64,000 nucleotides of DNA from Mesorhizobium comanense (GTDB lineage Bacteria > Pseudomonadota > Alphaproteobacteria > Rhizobiales > Rhizobiaceae): assembly GCF_005503535.1 (NCBI RefSeq), contig NZ_SCNN01000003.1:124001-188000 (forward strand), in the 5' to 3' direction. This document shows, piece after piece, positions 61,301 through 64,000 of this stretch. The notes beneath the pieces were generated by a model, which was given only the letters and a program-made list of their open reading frames with translations, was not told where the DNA came from and ran no database searches. The position numbers were made by a program, and so were the translations under genes. Every line of letters starts with the position of its first letter. Position 1 is the stretch's first letter.

Positions 61301-64000
61301 CATCGACGCCAACACCGCCAACACCGGTACCTTCAACTTCAACACGGTGGCGGTGGACAACACCACGACCGCCGGCGGCGGCATCCATGTCGCGACAGGC
61401 ACGCTCAATGTCTCCGGCCTCGCCAATATCGACACGACGAGCGGCAACGGCATCCTGCAGGCCGGCGGCACCACCAGCTTCACCGGCGGGCTGACCGTCG
61501 ACACCACCACCGGCACCGGCATCGTCGGAACCGGCGGCACGATCGGCGTCACCGCCACCAGCGGCGCCGAAACCGTGACTTCGACGCTCGGCCAGGCGAT
61601 CAGCCTTTCCGGCGTGACCGCCGACATTACCCTTGACTCGACCTCGTCGGGCGGCGGCACCAACAATGTCGCCTTCAGCAATGTCAGCGGCTCGGTGGCG
61701 CTGGGCGGCGGCACTCTCAGCGGCGCCACGGGCTCAGCGTTCCTGGTCGGCGGCGGCGGCCTTGGCACCGGCGGCACCGCCGCCATCACCTATGCGGGCT
61801 CCATCACCAGCGGCAGCTATCATGCGGTCGACATCGAGGACCGCGCTTCGGGCGCGGGCAACATCACGCTGTCGGGCAACATCAGCCACAATGTGAACGC
61901 GGACGGCATCGTCGTCATCAACAACGCGTCCGGCACCATCACCTTCTCCGGCACGTCGAAGTCGATCAGCTCGGGCAACAGCGCCGGCGTCAATGCGTCG
62001 AACAACACCAACGCGACGGTCGCCTTCACCAATGGCGGGCTGGTCATCACCACCAACACTGGCCCGGCCTTCTACGCCACCGGCAGCGGCACCGTCAGCG
62101 TCACCAAGGACGGTGGCGCCGACAACACGATTTCGACCAGCGGCGGCGGCGCCGTCTACATGAGCGGGGTGATCGTTGGCAGCAGCGGCGTGAATTTCGC
62201 CTCCACCAGCAACAGCACCGCCAGCGCCAGCAACAACAGCAGCGTCGTCCTCACCAACGTCACCGGTTCCGGCACGATCAATCTGGGCACCGGCACGCTG
62301 GTCGGCGGCTCGCTCGCCGTGATCAATGTGACCGGCGGCAGCGCCAACCTGACCTATTCGGGCAATATCAACGAGGCGATCGCCGGCCAGGCGATGGTGT
62401 CGGTCTCGGGCGGCCACACCGGCACGATCACCTTCAACACCGGCACGCTGTCGGCCACCAATGGCACCGGCCTGCAGTTCAACAACGCAAACGGCGCCTA
62501 CCATTTCAACGGCACCACGACGCTGAACGGCGGCGATGCAGGCGTCGACATCCTCGGCGGCTCGACCGGCACGTTCAGCTTCGGCACCGGCGCCTCGATC
62601 ACCAGTCCGAGTGGCATCGCCTTCAACGTCGTCGGCGGCAGCGCCAGCGTCACCTATGCCGGCACGATCACCCAGGCCACGGCCAGCCAGCGCATGATTG
62701 CGATAACCGACACGACCGGCGGCGCCATCAGTTTCACCACGGCCGTGGCGAACGGGCTCAACAACTCGGCCGCTACCGGTACCGGCATCCTGATCGATGG
62801 CGCCGCCGGCAACGTCACCGTCAACAATGCCAGCCTGACCGGCGCGCGCGGCATCACCATTCTTGGCGACGCCGCCAACAACGCCACTGGCACCTTCACC
62901 TTCAACAATGTCGCGATCGATACCGCCACCGGCGCCACCAACCATGCCTTCGTGATCGACGGTGACCAAGGCACGCCGACCAACAATGATGTCAGCGCCA
63001 CGATCAATCTTAACAATGTCGACATCACCAATCCTGGCGGCAATGTCGTCAACATCCAGGGCATGGGTGGCGGCTCGGTCAATTTCGACGCCAACAGTTC
63101 GATCAACCGAAACGACGGTGGCCTCGGCATCGTCGTCACCAGCAATGCCGGCGGCACGATCAATTTCGGCGGCTCGACGAAGACACTTTCGACAGGAACC
63201 AACAACGCCGTCGATTTGACCAACAATGGCGGCGCGACCATCAACTTCACCAATGGCGGGCTGGCGATCACGACCAGCAGCGGCACCGGCTTCAACGCCA
63301 CCGGCGGCGGCACGGTGACGGTGCAGGGCACCGGCAACACCATCACGTCCACTACTGGCACTGCGCTGAACGTGGTCAACACGACAATTGGCGGTTCCGG
63401 GCTTACGTTCCAGAGCATTTCGTCGAACGGAGCCGCCAACGGCATCGTGCTCAATAATACCGGCCTCGCCGCCGGAAACGGCGGCCTGACGGTGACCGGC
63501 ACAGGCACGACGGCAGGGTCTGGTGGTACTATCCAGAATGCAGTGCAGGGTGCACTGTTCACCTCGACGAAGAACCTTTCGCTCTCGAACATGAACTTCA
63601 CCAATGCCAACAGCGGCAACGGCACGGTGAACAACATCGACGGCCCGACATTCAACAGCGCCGCACAGGCTGCGATAAACATGAGCAGCGTCTCCACGGC
63701 GTCGTTCACCAACCTCAACCTCAACGGGGGCGTCCAGGTCGGCATCAACGGCCAGAACGTATCAAACTTGACGATTGCCAACTCCACGGTAACCGGCTTT
63801 GGCGACCAGGTGGGCGAGGGCAATGTCAAGCTCTGGAACCTTTCGGGCACCTCAGCGGTCACCAATTCAACATTTGGCTTCGTGCCAGGGGATACCAGCG
63901 CTGGCGAAAACCTGTTTGAAGTGCGCAACAACTCCGGCACGCTGACACTGAATGTCACCGGCAGCACCTTCCAGAACACCAGGGATTCCAGCAACGGGTC
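52359..64000 (+). CDS. Giant inverse autotransporter with beta-strand-repeat passenger, partial at 3' end
   Basis: Open from the ATG at 52359 (alternative ATG 52395) to the window end, at least 3,880 codons; the stop lies outside. Residues about 30-55 are a long signal (LLKTTALSTLALALSGAVAY). Residues about 58-292 look like an inverse-autotransporter/intimin beta barrel: LEGFIPIKQTAESVLFLDVR, DIGLGIRRIVNPDLMLGGYA, WGIEGEVGARVPL, AGSVRLNIPF. A linker with LRKRVNERVRGDIGVRV follows (about 306-325). The rest is Gly/Thr/Asn-rich beta-strand-repeat, probably a right-handed parallel beta-helix exported to the surface. There is no LysM domain. I read the frame closely in parts and at the end, not at every codon. 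Confidence 0.85.
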   Translation, partial: MGTTEKSRQVGEMTVRGERFHARAVVGRSRFAGQLLKTTALSTLALALSGAVAYGDDAGLWQPQIRAIVGADNNGGNAALEGFIPIKQTAESVLFLDVRAKHDFKDASGQDIGLGIRRIVNPDLMLGGYAYINLENYNSTQFTAGTLGVEAITPNFDAHVNVFVPIKGDSTGQSVSSTLSMVSNQLIEQISVLDHRDYAAWGIEGEVGARVPLNLPDKHSLRLDIGGYHFEDPHGDDGSVTGAKAGFEYTIGDVFGSGTELVLAGEVRDDNRDHTQFAGSVRLNIPFNPGHGSDTTGAISAADPVYPVSEGLRKRVNERVRGDIGVRVQSQDFDGGSFTRVAINAANNAAFGKFYYADGVGAGTGTLAAPTTLDSAVSQAGTSGFVVALGGNGNLTTAGVTLANGQTVIGGGESVTAKLFGGGTATFNLGGSDGTIQGVGSTNVITLANNNTLNGITITGDGNGILGAGKTGTLTKVTVDGVTGNGANFSGDTSNISASNFTSTNNGLDGLHIEDSGTYNFTGTTLLSGNHDDGLDITGHGTYTFATVNAQNNTDRGITVQGTSSGGTFTTTGGAISGNGGIGVYIDPITAHVVLDSISQTGGPAGVVLDQVSGSFTVNGTTTISNTTGPAIQITDSPAAIRFGGDVTIQAPNAGGIDVSGINGTIGFGNVYISGLTSGHTGLDLSGSRSTFTATLLNITGTGTSTGIDLSGATGGSVAIGSGTIAVGTGVQLGTNGASGTSANTSFTFGGGSITGTVASLDARGLNLTGTYGFGPTDLVGPQLFDTHNVIFVGSMQTGTGSGASLLDLASIATADANTASGAIFVLVNDGTAIDASGGFSLSAGQTLASFGNGRSFSLGGVPMNVTGDDVEHDQVVTDPGGGAATLTNSGAGAVVTAAGGGTLEDFNISGGSGAAISASGSGSLTIQGVTVSSVATGLSLNGFTGTGTFNNFDVTSAGTGVSITGGTTGTLTFDAASSIAGTTGVAFNIDSSTPNLTYNGTINQTAAASAVKINAMTGGSATFGGLVTASTGAANAIDLTANTGGKINFTGGLNIDTTSGAGFTATGGGTIGVAATAGDESIKTTTGQAINLTSVTIGSGGVAFDSITTGVVAGTGLAFNNVDGGTFSGGNVTVGGASVYGIFISGSPATFNFASATVANTQFEGIYLHNANGDVTFDTVDVTGTGRNGIWIDGATNDVTISAGSVETASVAINSSVAISNTATSTVDLGSLNIIGTNNFGLTVGSAAGTVKMAGGTITQTGSGGAVGIFDGTATLSVSIGADITSTGAPAQAILIEHTAGDITLSGDVTASTGASLFAIGTNSAPTGGHITLSGALTATGGGNAMVGSVGMGSSGLGVNAKLDVTGPLSITGATGNGLSVSNVAGSATFGAVTVSGASGNGIDIGGNAGSITFTGTTNVTMSSAGGTAGINFSGTNADVSFGTTNVTLGAGANQTGIDFSGSSTAASFGLTTIMGLGDITSRGIDLSSTTGNKTITFLAGSKIDDLGVGVELKSGDVGATSANANFTFGDGTAANGLQSSIIAAAGGYTVNTVGLDPALGNYNFNDVAFTGNAHLASAVNGTIMISQNGGVIAAGTDGLSAAVTTVTAAEADAMTGTLNFAFVGTVDLSGTPFTLDAGQSIIGFGNGTSILTSGTIQPVNVQGNLGATGGVVTGNEGVVKSTGSDTLHLLGGNQVKDTAFDFSGGSGSVFVIDSNPAGPAVYDNTGGIVINGVTVSNVAVGQTAFKLDGTTGTIGNVSITNNNINVAGTLLDANGGSGDITVTRGDLPNSGPAGTLTGGGISIANHTGGTVKFTDDVTIGGDGVSLTNNTGTTITFADLGVTTTGGNGVTLTNNTGSTITFDNLDVSTAGAAAFTATGGGAINVTTGTVANSNGQAVALDGITAGIHFTSTSATFSAGTGIDLQNVGGTADFGTGTLTNTGAGTSFNVGSATAASGGNADISYGGTIATNGSGAAVSIQGMTGGSVTLSGDLTDGLADSGGNIVIAGNDSAAITFSGSSKVINSGATDGVNIGFPGGFPAGTPSANTNSTIDFTNGGLDITTTTGTGFEAIGDVINHPPGTPSAITVTGTGNKINSGADGLLMLGANVGGAGITFDNISSVATASGGSVVLNTVDLAGDVDIGGLTNTGAVGVTVFGVTGTGAVNFTGTTDIDVAGYGFQFGGQIGTVNIANATGSSLTIDGGSTGISFNGVFGGTVNIGGHGGTASIGATTSTSDWAIDVNGNTGGTLNYNGSINVTQGSALAVSAADLATVNLSGTVTSTTSSTAFDFAGADGTYSISSTITHTGGTGVSVDGASDGTITFSGTSKTFSTGANDAIYKAPGLTFPVAQGSSTLNFTNGGLVITTTSGAGFTASTFGTGSVSVTKDGGADNTITTTTGTALKLDGATVGAGGVNFASISATGAATGISLNNVGGGPLSLGVVDLEDITGSGVQISGTLGSTLDATSIKIGLGAINAIGLNLNGASLGTSNIAAAGFDVNGGSFAGTLGIDMAGTTGTGTIQLGDTDNSPAGRPSTIKNVAQGVQFSSTTNANMVFGDGQAPAKSSISTMGGYVIAATDSLPTNGDYNFNDVNFSGDISNLSSISVYYVTADALGTGDGSLANPGTYANAQLSSANVIVLIDKTTGGVQQTIDMGSTSYQLHDGQVLLAFKSGDAAVDVSQLGVDASGGASAAFHFTTVQNSTVVSAPVGIDTLRPVLQSNTSGSVINLATSGTGLITGGVQNLIIRNLGVGGGITANASSASSFFLRSNDISVGGRALDFGTTGAPANTLLLSIDGNTLQSNGANYAASFSGQNVSATQNSIAIRSFSGNTVLNGAAGTGGGIAFSNVTFDSNGAGGTVSAGTLDIGKSGARVLGNGLSLTGTSGKLDLGTFTVFNDSGTGLLVDTKGPPATNFTLSSSGGSVDTTNGTALNLDPLTVNMTVGSVTSTGDTNGIIFDGVAGTFTVTGATSITGTSGYGIDANTANTGTFNFNTVAVDNTTTAGGGIHVATGTLNVSGLANIDTTSGNGILQAGGTTSFTGGLTVDTTTGTGIVGTGGTIGVTATSGAETVTSTLGQAISLSGVTADITLDSTSSGGGTNNVAFSNVSGSVALGGGTLSGATGSAFLVGGGGLGTGGTAAITYAGSITSGSYHAVDIEDRASGAGNITLSGNISHNVNADGIVVINNASGTITFSGTSKSISSGNSAGVNASNNTNATVAFTNGGLVITTNTGPAFYATGSGTVSVTKDGGADNTISTSGGGAVYMSGVIVGSSGVNFASTSNSTASASNNSSVVLTNVTGSGTINLGTGTLVGGSLAVINVTGGSANLTYSGNINEAIAGQAMVSVSGGHTGTITFNTGTLSATNGTGLQFNNANGAYHFNGTTTLNGGDAGVDILGGSTGTFSFGTGASITSPSGIAFNVVGGSASVTYAGTITQATASQRMIAITDTTGGAISFTTAVANGLNNSAATGTGILIDGAAGNVTVNNASLTGARGITILGDAANNATGTFTFNNVAIDTATGATNHAFVIDGDQGTPTNNDVSATINLNNVDITNPGGNVVNIQGMGGGSVNFDANSSINRNDGGLGIVVTSNAGGTINFGGSTKTLSTGTNNAVDLTNNGGATINFTNGGLAITTSSGTGFNATGGGTVTVQGTGNTITSTTGTALNVVNTTIGGSGLTFQSISSNGAANGIVLNNTGLAAGNGGLTVTGTGTTAGSGGTIQNAVQGALFTSTKNLSLSNMNFTNANSGNGTVNNIDGPTFNSAAQAAINMSSVSTASFTNLNLNGGVQVGINGQNVSNLTIANSTVTGFGDQVGEGNVKLWNLSGTSAVTNSTFGFVPGDTSAGENLFEVRNNSGTLTLNVTGSTFQNTRDSSNG
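53412..53594 (+). repeat. Passenger cap module 1
   Basis: Residues about 352-412 of the giant protein: GKFYYADGVGAGTGTL, FVVALGGNGNL and GQTVIGGG. It opens the passenger. Shared pattern with the other caps: a YY or YNF strand, a short acidic/Gly loop, a hydrophobic VxL strand, and GQxxxxF/G before the repeats resume. Confidence 0.5.
54669..54920 (+). repeat. Passenger cap module 2
   Basis: Residues about 771-854: TYGFGPTDLVGPQLFD, IFVLVNDGTAID and GQTLASFGNG. After it the repeat restarts with TLEDFNISGG, the counterpart of TLNGITITGD after cap 1. Confidence 0.55.
55641..56525 (+). other. Compositionally distinct stretch within the giant gene
   Basis: Within the open frame the third codon positions switch from mostly G/C to frequent A/T (ACA, GTT, ATA, AGT, GCT, ACT), for example around 55641-55760 and 55990-56080. 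Before and after it, GGC, ACC and GCC dominate. The protein pattern stays beta-repeat. This suggests a segment of different origin or weaker codon selection. Boundaries are approximate and were judged by eye. Confidence 0.6.
57042..57305 (+). repeat. Passenger cap module 3
   Basis: Residues about 1562-1649: GNYNFNDVAFTGNA, LNFAFVGTVDLSG and GQSIIGFGNG. It is preceded by FTFGDGTAANGLQS and GGYTVNTVG, which match the segment before cap 4. Confidence 0.6.
58401..63297 (+). repeat. Dispersed passenger cassette, four copies
   Basis: A cassette with consensus TIxFSGxSK, then a variable stretch, then FTNGGLxITTxxGxGF occurs at about 58401-58570, 59322-59485, 61935-62075 and 63156-63297 (starting residues about 2015, 2322, 3193 and 3600). 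The copies at 59322 and 61935 are also followed by SVSVTKDGGADNTI. Similarity is visible at DNA level, including CTTCACCAATGGCGG in all four. Confidence 0.8.
60117..60374 (+). repeat. Passenger cap module 4
   Basis: Residues about 2587-2672: GDYNFNDVNFSGDI, VYYVTADALGTGDGSLANP, VIVLIDKTTGG and GQVLLAF. YNFND and the preceding GGYV link it to cap 3; YYxxADxxGxGxGxL links it to cap 1. Confidence 0.6.

Overview
The window looks like chromosomal DNA of a Mesorhizobium-type alphaproteobacterium (Hyphomicrobiales). The reasons are the high GC content, the origin-proximal order mnmG-rsmG-parA-parB-holA with a parS site inside rsmG, the many short palindromic intergenic mosaic repeats, and an IalB-family protein. 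No rRNA, tRNA, CRISPR array, insertion sequence or prophage was seen. Assignments are by reading motifs only; no database search was possible.

Layout. 1-4.5 kb: chromosome segregation (parA, parB, parS), rsmG, a small dihydrofolate-reductase-like protein and holA. 5-10.3 kb: a complete branched-chain 2-oxoacid dehydrogenase operon (E1 alpha, E1 beta, E2, E3). 10.4-12.1 kb: a saccharopine/lysine-dehydrogenase-like enzyme divergent from an Lrp/AsnC regulator. 12.3-19.3 kb: envelope genes (GT39 glycosyltransferase, PAP2 phosphatase, DUF1344 protein, OmpR/EnvZ-type two-component pair, a COG4705-like membrane protein, a small secreted protein, an ICMT-type methyltransferase).

19.4-32.7 kb: an amine- or carboxylate-type catabolic region. 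A minus-strand run linked by ATGA/GTGA overlaps encodes an ADP-forming acyl-CoA ligase, an acyl-CoA dehydrogenase and a four-gene spermidine/putrescine-type ABC importer, followed after a strong hairpin by a PuuB-like FAD oxidase. TetR and LysR regulators lie upstream of it. Divergent from them are a PuuE/SpuC-like aminotransferase and a C39-like (DUF3335-type) protein. The genes could import a nitrogenous compound, deaminate it, activate it as a CoA thioester and oxidise it; the substrate is not evident.

32.7-38 kb: TonB-dependent receptor divergent from a FecB/FecCD/FepC-type metal-chelate ABC importer. 38-51.2 kb: several enzymes of nitrogenous small-molecule metabolism (RidA, a deacetylase-like amidohydrolase, a flavin monooxygenase with a fused NTF2-like domain, RpiR regulator, NitT/TauT-type ABC importer, Gfo/Idh/MocA oxidoreductase, amidase, M24 peptidase), separated by mosaic repeats.

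51.5-64 kb: an IalB-family secreted protein divergent from one giant open reading frame that runs off the window. It encodes at least 3,880 residues: a signal peptide, an inverse-autotransporter (intimin/invasin-like) beta barrel, and a very long beta-strand-repeat passenger. The passenger can be read as at least four large units, each opened by a related cap module. This giant surface protein is the most distinctive object in the window.
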